Assembly: GCA_911728435.2 (NCBI GenBank)
Contig: OU452201.1
Span: 29,884,001-29,948,000, forward strand
DNA: 64,000 nt
Direction of reading: 5' to 3'
DNA from: Apoderus coryli
Taxonomy: Eukaryota; Arthropoda; Insecta; Coleoptera; Attelabidae
A model generated the notes under the pieces. The model worked only from the letters and a program-made list of their open reading frames with translations, was not told the origin of the DNA and did no database searches. The position numbers and the translations under genes are program-made. How positions within the stretch are numbered: the first letter of the stretch is position 1; each line of letters begins with the position of its first letter. Shown in pieces: positions 1 to 10,575 of the stretch.

Positions 1-661
1 CTAGCTTGAACTTTAAAAAAATACTTTTGGTCGATATAGATAAAATAAAGAATTTTTCAATGTGGTTTTATTAAATATTTTTTTGTATTTATGTAAATTA
101 CACAAAGGCTACTTCCAGGAATATGTATTCCCTAGATCTAAGTTTAAATGAGTTCATTTTAAAGTTGCTTATGTTTCATTATTGATAAATAATTATTAAA
201 TTAAACAAAGAAATTTTAAAAAATATAACATAAAAAACGATTTTCTAGATCTGTAATACTAATCATCTGTGATACTAACCATCCTGCAAACATAATAACA
301 TTATTCTACTGAGATTTACTGAAATTAGCAAAGCATTTTAGTGGGGGTATTATTTGCATTATTTCTTATGTTATAGGTTAGGACATTCTTTATAAAGATT
401 ACTTGCAGTATTCCCAATTCGGGTGTAATTACACCGTTTTGGGATATTTTGAGGTCACTGTGTGTAATTTTTTAACAACAAATTATTTGGTATAATTTCG
501 TCGACTATGTTTTTAGTGATGACATGACTTATGCAGAGATATAGAGGGGGGAGAATGAGCTTGACTGATACGCGAACTGCTAATGTAGTAGGCCGCCATG
601 TTCCTTGTTGACAGTGGTGTATCGTTTTAAGGGGTACTATTTAAATTGGAAAAAAGTTTAT
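1..661. other. Unannotated AT-rich DNA
   Basis: I see no coding signal. The stretch around 523-620 (an 'agagatatagaggggggagaa' block followed by 'gccgccatgttccttgttg') resembles, in inverse orientation, the flanks of the foldback element at 8090-8109 and 9247-9330. It is therefore probably part of an older dispersed repeat into which that element jumped elsewhere. Confidence 0.4.
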
Positions 662-1270
662 GGCCCGGTTGTACAAACGATGGTTTACCATTAGTTCCCG
701 TGAACTGCAGGTCACTATGAGTTCACTCTTGAACTAAGTTCAGTGTCTCGAGCGTTGTACCAATACAAGTTTACTTGAACCAGCATTTAACTAGTCTATA
801 AAATGAGGAGAAGACAAAAATAACAATCTAACCTATAAAATAGATATTTTTTAGATGTATTTATGATGTTTCCAGTTTTTTTTATATTTGTATTTTCGTA
901 GGGTTAGAATATTAAATATAAACAAAACAAATTTATAATATATAATTATCGAAAATAATGTAAGAGTAGTGCTGGGACATCGAAACGAAAAATCGATGTT
1001 GACCATCGATGTTAACATCGAAAGCTAACATCGATGGCTTAAAAACATCGGTTATAAAACATCTATGTTTTCGAAACATCGATATTTAAAACAGTACATT
1101 TGCGATTAGGAATAAATTAGATATAAAAAATAAAAATAAACTTTTTATTAGAAGGAATTAAGAAATTATCAAACGTTAAAATACTCAATAACAAAAAAAC
1201 ATATAAATAACTCCAAAAATAAAACAAATTTTAAAACATAATATTTTATAACGCCGGCCCAGATAAACAG

Positions 1271-1566
1271 GACAGATGAGACACTGGGAAAAGTTGGCGG
1301 CCATTATTATAGTAGTTTTTATAGTGTTTGCCAAAAGTATAAATACATGCTTGCACAATTATTACTTATTATTAATGATTAAAAAAAGTTTCAAGTAAAT
1401 ATGACAATACTAAATGGTATTAAATTCGTGAAAATTTCAATATTAGTTAAAAGCAAGTAAATATATGTTTTAGTAATTTTTTTATAATTTCTTCTTTAGT
1501 AAACCCAAATATTTCACACTTCTGCCGGACCATTTAACTATTTGAAACTATTTGAAACAGCTGGTA
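1271..1566 (+). repeat. Dispersed repeat, copy 1 (pairs with 18667-18942)
   Basis: The stretch from 'gacagatgagacactggg' to 'aaacagctggta' occurs again in the same orientation at 18667-18942, nearly identical apart from small indels. No coding potential is seen. It lies inside the hAT-like element, so it may be an older insertion carried along or an internal fragment of another family. Confidence 0.8.
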
Positions 1567-1848
1567 TTGTTTAGAAATTTTTTGAGGTTATGTAAAAATA
1601 TGTTTATATTCTTAAATTAAAGTGATCATCTGATTATTTAATATTTTTATATTCAAATTAACGTTGCTATTTTGTTATTAGAATTTATTATTAATAGGTT
1701 ATTAATTTTGTACTTTAAATCATATATTGTTCGTAATATATAGTTACTTGTATAGGTTAGGTATATTCTAGATCTGTGGGTATATTCAGTAGTTTTTACT
1801 ACTCTAGTATTTCTTCTTTATACCTATAATTAAGCTATTATAAAAAAC

Positions 1849-1952
1849 ATGGGATCAAAAACCGGTGGATTTTATTGTTTAGTACCTGGATGTATTTCAA
1901 GAACAGTGTTAAAGAATTGTTCATTTTTCCAATTTCCGAAAGATATTGAAAG
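1849..1952 (+). CDS. First exon with N-terminal half of a THAP domain (partial)
   Basis: From the ATG at 1849 the frame gives MGSKTGGFYCLVPGC, then a Cys and 'FFQFPKDIERF'. This matches the start of a THAP zinc finger (C-x(2-4)-C, then an FP(K)D block). The frame stays open to a stop near 2013, but AAAG|GTTTGT at 1952/1953 is a plausible splice donor placed where THAP domains are often split. The C-terminal half (C-x2-H and an AVP-like motif) is not found downstream in this element. THAP domains bind DNA in P-element and related transposases and in host transcription factors. Its position inside TIRs suggests a transposon-derived exon. Confidence 0.5.
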
Positions 1953-3314
1953 GTTTGTTTACATGTACTCAGTACGTACCTATATGAAATTATACATTGG
2001 AAAGTCAAGTTTATAATAATAATTACAGCAGTTATTTTATATTATTAAAGAATTAAGATATTTTTGTTTGTTGTTGTTGTTTTTGACATATTAGAAAATA
2101 TCCCTAAATTGCGGCAACACAAGTGAGAACTACAAGTTCTCACTGATCATTATTCTATTTTTAAACATCGTAAAAAATTACTGTTTAATGAACTTAGTAA
2201 AAATGAAATACAATTTGGCCTCTTTATTAAAGTGAAAGTGTCTACTTTCTGCCATTTTTACTGCTCTTTAGTCATTGTTTAAAATGAAACAATGAATTTG
2301 AAAAGCTTTGAAATAATCCTGGTATATATAGGTAGGTATCACAACCATATTTCATGAAATATGATGGTTCAAAATGCTGAGATCGCGCTTTTTAAATAAA
2401 ACATGCAGATTTAAGAGTAACTAGTAGTAGAGTATTTAAAATTATAATACAATTTATGTTATTTTCAATTTTATGCCAATAGGATGAATGATTAAATATT
2501 AAATTCAATTTTGGAAATATTATTTAGCCCTTAATGCATACACTCCGTATGTTTAAAATGTAAATACAATTCAAATAATTTTTAGTTTAATTGTTGAACA
2601 AATAATATTGACGAACATCGAGAATTTGGTTTATAATCCAATAATTTTACTAAAATTTACTTTATTTTTACTTTTATTATTAACTTAGATATCAAAATGC
2701 ATTATAAAACAAACAATTGAGTACCTAGTTCCAATTGATGATAATGGTACTATACACACACTATGTTTAATTATTAATTTGTCGTCAACAAAATAGGTTT
2801 GAAATTAAAAGGAATATTCCTAATTGTTGGCATTACTTTATACTCAAACGAAAAGGCAAAAGGAATAAACCCGGAAAAACTATTATAATAATGGCGTCAA
2901 GGTCACGAGATTTAGGACACAAACATCAAAGAAATTCCGCCGGCCGTCGTATCTGATACTTACTTTATCTGGGACGCCGGCGTCGAGCCAGTTTGCAGGG
3001 TTGCAGTTTACAATACGTATGGAAAACAAGTTGCGACGTTGCCGAATGCCGACTGGAAGTACAGAAAAATTTCAACCACCTTTAACAAATGAAATCAAAA
3101 GCTTTCGTTCTTATTTTCTTGTGCTGGGAAAATTGATTTTAAGATAAGAACCTAGCTTTCTTGTTTTGTCATATCATTGAACATCGAAAGGAAACATCGA
3201 TGTCAACATCGATGTTATCTACCTCTGACATCGATGTCGAAAACATCGAACATCGGTAACAGAACATCGATGTTTCAAAAACATCGATGAACATCGCCCA
3301 GCACTATGTAAGAG

Positions 3315-3708
3315 CAACTAATTTCTCTGCTACAGAGGATATTATTTTAATAAATTTAGTGATCTGGAATTTGTGGAGGGTGACACAAAAAGTCACAGCA
3401 CCTAGGGTACTCCTGTGCATCCTGCATGGGGTGAACTGGAACTCTACGTTATCGAACAACCTAATTCTGAAAAAAAGGCGGCAACTTTCAGGACGGATGT
3501 TCATGTTCATAATTTAAACATAAGAAGAAAGCATATCATTGATATACCACCCCATAGAACAACTTTATTTCAAGGGTCGTTTTCATATACCATAGCTGCA
3601 GAGTATAACAAATTGCCTGAGAATTTTACGTCTCTCTCAATATCCAGGTTTAAATTAAAAGTATCTGAAATGTTATTTGATGAGCAGTGTCGTCTGTTGA
3701 ATTGTTAA
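3315..3708 (+). pseudogene. LINE ORF2 C-terminal fragment (CR1/Jockey-like)
   Basis: The frame ending at 3708 contains 'IPPHRTTLFQGSFSYTI' followed by a YNKLPE motif and a basic C-terminus. This is the closing segment of CR1/Jockey-type LINE proteins. The same block is recognisable at 26543-26600 (-) and 21.9-22.1 kb (-). No reverse-transcriptase motif is present, so this is a 5'-truncated dead copy. It begins at or before the hAT target duplication at 3307-3314, which means the hAT element inserted next to or into it. Confidence 0.65.
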
Positions 3709-4441
3709 GTCTATTAAATTTCCCATAGTCCTATCGTTATAACTTCTTTTTATTTTATTTCACTTAGTTTTTAGTTTATGCGTAAATTATGGTTGTGTAC
3801 TATATATCTAAAGGGTTCTCTTACTGATGATTTTTATTCTATTGTTATATAAACTTTATTTCCTTAGGTTCTCATGAAGAATATTAACAATGCTGAACAT
3901 GCGCCTTTTAACAATATCATCTCAACTTGTTACAGAATGGAATTTATGTTTCAGGTTATTGTTAATAAAGACATTTATATTATACTGTCCTCCCAACTTG
4001 CTTTAAAGTCTGATACGGTGATGTGTTTAATTTATCTGTAGAAGATGATATTCTTTCAGATATCAAATCCACAGTAAACATTACCACTAGTTAATTCCAA
4101 ACGTTGAAATAATTTGGTCTATTTCTATGTGTGGGGCTCGACGATAAGCAACATTATTTACTAATTATAATAAGAAATCTTCATCAACTGTAATGTCTTC
4201 CCACACATCCATTTTTGTAGGAAATTGAATTTTGGAAAAACAAATATTAGCATAAATAAAACATCACAACATTCAGGAGTGAGGTTAAAAAAACGTTGAA
4301 CTCAGCTTGAACGACCAAATTCGGGCGTTCAAGTTCACCGAGAGTTCACCATCAAAACCAATAATGTACAACGCATTTTCTCGGCTGAACCGAAGATCAA
4401 GGTGAACTTCGGGTGAACGCTCATTGTACAACCGGGCCTAT

Positions 4442-5920
4442 ATAAATTTTTTCTCGAATTGTCACTGCCAGTTTTCAGTGTGTTTTTTTTTTAAATTATA
4501 ATAAAACAAATATAGATTATTTTAAATTTTTTAGCGTTTTTTATAAAAGAAATGGCTCGCGGCATATGGAACAAACGATTTTTCGAGACACCAAATAGTT
4601 TTCACATAAAACGGAAATTTAGAGGGGTCTTTCCGAGGCTTGCAGACTACGACTAATCCTTTAATATAATCTAATTGCATTCTTATGCTAAAACTAAAAT
4701 CGGGTTGTAAAGTAAAGTAGGTTTGGAATATTAGGATATTTCCATGGGTTGCAAAATAATAAAAATACTCCGAAGTTTTGAAAATGCGATTTTATTATCT
4801 GTTATTTGGTACAATATCAAAACAAAATAATGTTCATGGTCAATGGAACTTCTAAACGGCCTATATGGTTAGGCGCCTAAGGCGGAATTTTGCTCCTATT
4901 TGATCGACTAAAAAAAAAGTAACCATCAACATCATGTGATTACAAAAACAGCCAGAGATCGATAACTTTATTGTCAAGTAATTGTAATCAGGAATAGATT
5001 AAATTTTTTAAGTAACCGCCGCGGCTATCTGCTGTCTTGTGTGTACCCTATATATATTTAGATACTGTTAGCAAAGATTAATACATTAATCTTTGCTGTT
5101 AGGTTTTATACTTTTATTTCAATCAAACACTGTTTGAATCTTAATTAATGGTTTAATATTCATTTGGTACAATTTATGGTTCCGCGTTTACTGTTAATTT
5201 TTATGATGTTAACACTACGACGCGTCGTATAGAAGGGTCTTTATGTTTTTGAATATAAAGAATTTGTTTTTAAAAAAATATCTTTTAATTAAATTTTATT
5301 AAAACTCAAAATATAACTTAGAAAAAGCAAAGGAATATAATATAATAATTATTAATGTTTACTTGTTCGTGTCTATGTCTATTCTAATTAAACATGTTGT
5401 TATACAGAACTAAGTAACTATTGATACATCGCACTTTTGCTATTTTACTGGAAATGATGGATCAGCAACTTGTCGTCGTGAGAATATCTTATTATATTTA
5501 TACAGAATGAACCATATATAACTCGGTCAGATAGAAAGTGACGCTTGTCCTTCCTTCCGGACGGGTATGCAACTCCCTTAGTTAGTGAATTCTCTAGGAA
5601 CGCCCACGCCAGTGATATACTTTGTATTGTACAATTTTATCAGATTCACTTGCTTAATATCTTTATGTTATTGGACTAACCTTTATACAACCCCATCTTG
5701 AAGAATTAGTAGAACACTAGCCCCTTCACTCTAATGAGTTATTTATAATGCCTATAATCCTAATACGTCGACCGTAATCTTTTTTTATACATTTTTAACT
5801 GTGGAAATTTTATATGAAAATGTTAAATATTAAAATCAATATCAGTTACGTCAATTACATGCTATTTATAATGTTTATTACTACAAAATACAATCAGACC
5901 AACAATTTAAACATTAATAT
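4442..5920. other. No recognisable feature
   Basis: AT-rich DNA with no supported ORF, RNA gene or clear repeat structure. A small inverted pair around 5075-5095 ('aaagattaatacattaatcttt') forms a short hairpin but has no identified role. Confidence 0.4.
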
Positions 5921-6200
5921 CTTCGTCATCAAGATTTATGACGTAATCTCGAAACCTTTCAGGTCTTTTCGTTGACCTACGTGCTCGTTGTGATGTCAAC
6001 TTTACAGATGGTGCTACCGGAAAAGCTGTTCATATTGTTGACGGCAATAATGATCCTTCTGATGTTAACGTTGTTGCTGACGTCAATGATGATGTTTCTG
6101 ATGATGCTTCGCTGCTGATGTTGATAATGCTGACTCTGATATTACCTAGTGATCCTGAAGCTGGTGACACCAAAGACGTGTCTTATTCTTCAGCAGCCAA
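5921..6200 (-). pseudogene. LTR retrotransposon Pol C-terminus (gypsy-like), fragment
   Basis: On the minus strand the frame ends with a basic block 'RRSTKRPERFRDYV' after an acidic Ser/Thr-rich stretch. This is the usual C-terminal tail of gypsy-type integrases. It lies downstream of, and in the same orientation as, the RNase H remnant at 6370-6788. The intervening integrase core is missing. It is a decayed and internally deleted copy. Confidence 0.5.
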
Positions 6201-6369
6201 CCTGTTATCAGATATATTTATTTTAGTATTCAAATAGCTATTAATAAATACATTTTTATTAACCGTCTCCAACAAACAATCAACCACCGGCCCGATTTCA
6301 GCAGACGGCTGAGAACCGCACTGTTCTGGATCGTAGGCGATTCTAGACATATGTCATGATGTACATGTT

Positions 6370-6788
6370 TTAACAAAATTCACTATCTCGCCTTTTTCCT
6401 TCCTTTATCGGCAACCTAGACAAAAAATTAGCTTTGGCTTTTATGCACTCAATTTTATACTGAGAATTTGCTAAATAAAGAGCCCAGAGTTGCAAACGAC
6501 TAGCGTATGTTTGGGGTATACCTTTATATTTTCCAAAAATATGAACCATTATGATCAGTTCTGAGAGTAAATTTAGTTCCCCATAAATATTGTTCAAACA
6601 TTCTTACCCCATATACAATTCCCAATGCTTCCTTGGATGCATGCGTACTTCTTTTCAGCTGGCATTAATGTTCGTGAGACACACGCAATCAGTCTCGCAT
6701 TTTCCACGTGCCATAGCGTTGCTGTGATAGCATTATTGGATGCCTTTGTTGTTATTACTAAAAGTAACGATGGATTGAAATGAATCAA
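6370..6788 (-). pseudogene. gypsy-type RT/RNase H fragment
   Basis: Two overlapping minus-strand frames give the gypsy RT-RNase H linker. The upstream one (6788 to 6594) contains 'SRTLMPAEKKYA'. The downstream one (6597 to 6370) contains 'IFGKYKGIPQTYASRLQLWAL' and a degraded 'ANFLSRLP' (usually 'ADALSRLP'). A frameshift joins them. The catalytic RT domain and most of the integrase are absent. It is a dead retroelement remnant. Confidence 0.75.
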
Positions 6789-7297
6789 TGCAATACCGCT
6801 GGCTATTTCTTTCTTGATACTTGATCACAACAAGTGATTTTATTAAACTCATTAGGTGGCCTTAGACTTTCATTTCAAACATTAACATTAAATTTTACGT
6901 TATTCTTATGTAAATATTTCCAGTTTTGTTGAATTTTTCACGGTCCTTGTGGTTTAAGCTTTATATTTTATAACAATCTAACCTGTAACTGTGTATAGTT
7001 TTAATTATTTGTACAATTCTACGTCTTGTACTGCTATCCGTGCTGGTACCAGAGCTCTGACGAGGCATTAGAGAGCTGTAACAGAAAAAAAAAGATAATA
7101 AAATTTGAAGAAAAAAACTATAAATAAATTACCTATAAATTGAGGCAATTCTTCTACGCTTTGTTTTCCTGTCCGTGATTGTTTTCGAGTTATCCAGTTG
7201 GTTTTCTGCACCAAAATGAAAAACACGGTGCGTTAATTAATTACATATAATTCTTTAAATAAAGCAATTACTACAATGTTACCTTAAACAAATTATA

Positions 7298-7586
7298 TTA
7301 ACAAAACCTTTGCTTTCCAATTCTTATTCCTTCTTCAGAACGTAAGCTGGTGTTCGATGAGGATGTATCAGATGGAATCGGAGTTTTTAGTTGCCCTGGT
7401 TGCGTTCCCTTTTTTATTCCAGAAATACCTGGCATTGTCGGACAAACTTTAAGTTGTACAGGAACAGAGTTTTTCTTCAACAGACGCTTTCAAGGAAAAT
7501 TTAAAAAATCCTCAGTTTTAAAATGGTTGGAGCACAATAACTTAAATGGTTTCCATACCCAATTTTCTTCTTCTTCTTTTGGAATT
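7298..7586 (-). pseudogene. C-terminal half of a THAP domain, exon remnant
   Basis: Reading the minus strand from a plausible acceptor (TTTTGTAG at 7587-7594), the frame gives 'NWVWKPFKLLCSNHFKTEDF', then a stop where Trp would be expected, then 'KRLLKKNSVPVQL'. This is the second half of a THAP zinc finger: a conserved Trp, C-x2-H, and the closing R-L-x(3)-(A/S)VP motif. The frame continues to 7298 through a Ser/Thr-rich linker. The matching N-terminal Cys pair may lie near 7705-7735 (-), across a short intron. The in-frame stop argues for a dead copy. Confidence 0.6.
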
Positions 7587-7739
7587 CTACAAAATGTATA
7601 ATAGTATTTGCATAGATGCCTCATATTCATATCAAAATACAAGCCTTAGCAATTGAAATAATTAGTATTTTGTCTTTAGGTATTAAAGTTTACTACCAAT
7701 CAACCTAGATTCGCATACACGACACTGCATTTTTGGTTA

Positions 7740-8109
7740 TGCTCACATTATTACTTACTGATGAAATGAAATTCTTGTTGGGCTACGTTTTCTATAGTTT
7801 TTGCACGATTTTACAACACAAGCCATTGTTTATAGAACTTACACAAACACTAAAACGATCAAAATCAACAAATCACAAAGAAATTAACACGAAAATCCTA
7901 ACGAATATAATAGTAAACAAACAATATAAACATAAACCGTTTTCAGTTTTCAAACTGAAGACAGACGGTCTACAATTTGCAGCTGCCAACATAAAACAGC
8001 GGACTCTTATTGGCCGGAATTAAAAATTCCCGCCTTAATAGACGAATCATAGTTTAACAGCTGATTTGTTTTCCGACAGTTGGTACGACAACAAGGAACA
8101 TGGCGGCAC
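7740..8109. other. Flank of foldback element; nothing coding
   Basis: The open frame 7733-8023 shows no recognisable family and has AT-driven composition. The block 8086-8109 (...aacaaggaacatggcggcac) also appears, inverted, near 595-615. Bases 8101-8109 are one copy of the target duplication of the foldback element that follows. Confidence 0.4.
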
Positions 8110-9246
8110 AGCATACATTAAAATGCCAACGTGCCGAGCCAATCAGAGCATTTGGGGCGGGGCTTTCCTTGGCGCGCATTTGAGTTTGAATTTAATCGCT
8201 ATTTCAACTTATTTTATTATACCTAGCTGAAAAACCTTCATTTCGTATATCGGAAAAACGATACTCAAATATATTTATGTATAATTTGAAGATACCTATC
8301 TAATTTGAAAATCATTTTATGCATTACAGATAGGAAGTCAGGAAATAAAAAAGGCACATTATTCTCAATAGTTTATTTTTAGCTATATGTATTAAATTAT
8401 ACACAATGATAATAAATAATAATTACAATGAACATACAAATTAATACAAATACACCACTACCATACATACATATACAGGGTGTCCTACGGTGGTAACCCA
8501 TTAGATTATTTCAGAAACTACTTCGAATTGAATTTTGAAAATTTCAGTACAAGGAAAAAACGGAATTCTTATGGAGACCTAAACTGTCAATTTTGACATA
8601 AATCTTGATATAAGTCAAAAATGACTGACGTTAGGTATAGGACATGATACATGAAATATGTCTGAAATCTTATTTAGAATCCAAAAATGTAATAATATAT
8701 AGGGTGTTTCATTTAAAATAACAAAGTTGCCATCAACTTCCGGTATAACCGGAAGTGCTATGCCGTTGCTATTATATTATTTGAGTAGAGCATATTTAAC
8801 AATATAGACACTGAAATTTTCAAAATTCAATTCGAAGTAGTTTCTGAAATACTCTAATGGGTTACCACCGTAGGACACCCTGTATATGTATGTATGGTAG
8901 TGGTGTATTTGTATTAATTTGTATGTTCATTGTAATTATTATTTATTATCATTGTGTATAATTTAATATATATAGCTAAAAATAAACTATTGAGAATAAT
9001 GTGCCTTTTTTATTTCCTGACTTCCTATCTGTAATGCATAAAATGATTTTCAAATTAGATAGGTATCTTCAATTATACATAAATATATTTGAGTATCGTT
9101 TTTCCGATATACGAAATGAAGGTTTTTCAGCTAGGTATAATAAAATAAGTTGAATAGCGATTAAATTCAAACTCAAATGCGCGCCAAGGAAAGCCCCGCC
9201 CCAAATGCTCTGATTGGCTCGGCACGTTGGCATTTTAATGTATGCT
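8110..9246. mobile_element. Foldback (long-TIR) element with 9-bp target duplication
   Basis: The left arm 8110-8548 and right arm 8810-9246 are near-perfect inverse copies of about 438 bp, with a 261-bp spacer. The outer ends are AGCATACATTAAAATGCC and its inverse. A 9-bp direct repeat, TGGCGGCAC, flanks the unit (8101-8109 and 9247-9255). Very long TIRs plus 9-bp duplications are typical of Mutator-like non-autonomous elements. No ORF is present. A third copy of the outer end sits at 21152-21250. The inner arm edge carries ACAGGGTGTCC, an end motif shared with mariner-like repeats in this window. Confidence 0.85.
8139..8163 (+). promoter_or_regulatory. CCAAT box and GC box inside the foldback TIR
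   Basis: CCAATCAG (8139-8146) and GGGGCGGGGC (8154-8163) lie 7 bases apart. They are repeated in inverse orientation in the right arm (about 9193-9217) and, with one change (GGGGTGGGGC on the reverse strand), in the end copy at 21.2 kb. These are textbook NF-Y and Sp1-class sites, but function is not shown. Being in both arms, they would point inward from each end. Confidence 0.3.
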
Positions 9247-9255
9247 TGGCGGCAC

Positions 9256-10567
9256 CCGTACCGTCCTCGGAAAATCGTATGCGCACTCGTCGAAGCGCGT
9301 TCTCCCCCCTCTATATCTCTGGACTTATGACATGAGCGCCAGTCTGTGTGCCGCCTGTGAGCACTCTTCTTCTAGTATGGCTTCCTACCTGCCACTGGCT
9401 AAAAGAGGCAAAAGCAAACAGCCACATTTTCGGCTGTATAGCATTACAGCGTTCTTTTTTTTTAGTTATTTTTAGCCTTTTCCCTAAATCTTTTTAATTA
9501 GCCATTGGCAACAATGTTGCGTGTAAAGTGGTGTAATTTGATGCTCATTCAGGGATATTTTCGGTCTCAAGTGTTGGGAACACTGATTACTTGTCTAAAC
9601 GTAAACCCAAAAATTTGCAGATTAGGTTCAATATTTTACTGTCAAAAGCGTTCCATTTGCTTTAGTAACTTCAGTAATCTTTAATCTTAGAATTTAGCGT
9701 GGTTGGGTATATTTGTGGTTGCATACCTTTAATATTTTTATATGTAGCTTCATGAATAAATCGTCAACGCTTAGAAATGTACCGGTGGCAGTTGCTATAT
9801 TTATTTGTCATTCTTCCGTGATAGGATAAGGCATAGTGTTTAAATTTTGAATATTATAATTTACACAATATTCTCATGAATTTTGTGTTGCATACTCTGA
9901 AAGTATGTAATTAATTTCTCGGGTTTCATTAATATTGTTTTATTGAAAGATAATGATTTGGTGTTGCCTAATGCCAATTTATGCTTGTAATAATATAATT
10001 CATGGTCATGAAATTGTCTGATATTTCTTACACTATTAACAAGTGAGGTAATGAGGAAGACATGGCTGATACAACTGATCCTAATTCGTAAAGTTTCTCA
10101 GTGGGTATACCTACCTGATTGTATTTTTATTGGTCGCCTGCTGTTACAATTATTTATTGGCTGTTGTCGACCAGGTGATGTGTGGTGTTGCCGGATGTCC
10201 AATTTATTTCAAACTTGGAAATATCTTATTTCTGATTCAGGGATTGTTTGCAATATTTGGAAACTAATTCAATGGACACTTCCTTTGTTATTGCCTAATC
10301 GATCGATTTCACTTCTCTATGTTTATGTTGATAATTCGATTAATTGCCGAGAGAGATATGGCAACCTTGATCATCTTGCTCCAGGATTTTGGAATGGTGA
10401 AAAAGAAAAAGATGGCATCGAAATTTTTCAACGTAATACCGTTTCTTAAATTTTTAAGTGATTGTCGTTATCATGGTGTGCGCTCTCTAAATCGTAGAAT
10501 TGTGTTGATAAAAAGCTTGTTTCCAAGCCGCTAGAGGCGCGTTGGTCAAGTTTTTTTGCCAGTAGTT
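9256..10567. other. No recognisable feature
   Basis: The frames at 9242-9475 and 10051-10534 match no family I know. The first overlaps the end of the foldback element. The region looks like ordinary non-coding DNA. Confidence 0.4.
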
Positions 10568-10575
10568 GTCGTGTC

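Larger units (their letters stand above)
967..3306. mobile_element. hAT-like element with CATCGATG subterminal arrays
   Basis: The ends are TAGTGCTGGG and CCCAGCACTA. They are flanked by a perfect 8-bp direct repeat, TGTAAGAG, at 959-966 and 3307-3314. The 8-bp duplication and the TAGTG terminus fit the hAT consensus (YARNG). About 110 bases at each end are built from repeats of the palindrome CATCGATG. The interior holds a THAP-type exon (1849-1952) and a 296-bp repeat (1271-1566) shared with 18667-18942. No hAT dimerisation domain or complete transposase is visible, so the copy is probably non-autonomous. P elements also give 8-bp duplications and carry THAP domains, so the superfamily call is likely but not certain. 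Confidence 0.8.
662..4438. mobile_element. Harbinger-like TIR element, hollow and nested
   Basis: The left end reads GGCCCGGTTGTACAA and the right end is its inverse (TTGTACAACCGGGCC). Both are flanked by the trinucleotide TAT. Behind the ends, both sides carry scattered GTTCAC/GTGAAC motifs. GGGCC-type ends and a 3-bp duplication are typical of PIF/Harbinger elements, although their usual target is TWA. No Harbinger transposase is visible inside. The interior is filled by a hAT-like element (967-3306) and a LINE fragment (3315-3708), so this is a decayed or non-autonomous shell. Superfamily assignment is inference. Confidence 0.55.

Noticed and set aside
3815..3840. CTGATGA string that could start a hammerhead
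   Set aside because: No GAAA with pairing stems follows; the same applies to CTGATGA strings near 6090, 7758 and 22095.
10051..10534. 132- and 71-codon open frames on the plus strand
   Set aside because: No family, no splice sites, composition typical of random frames; not annotated as genes.
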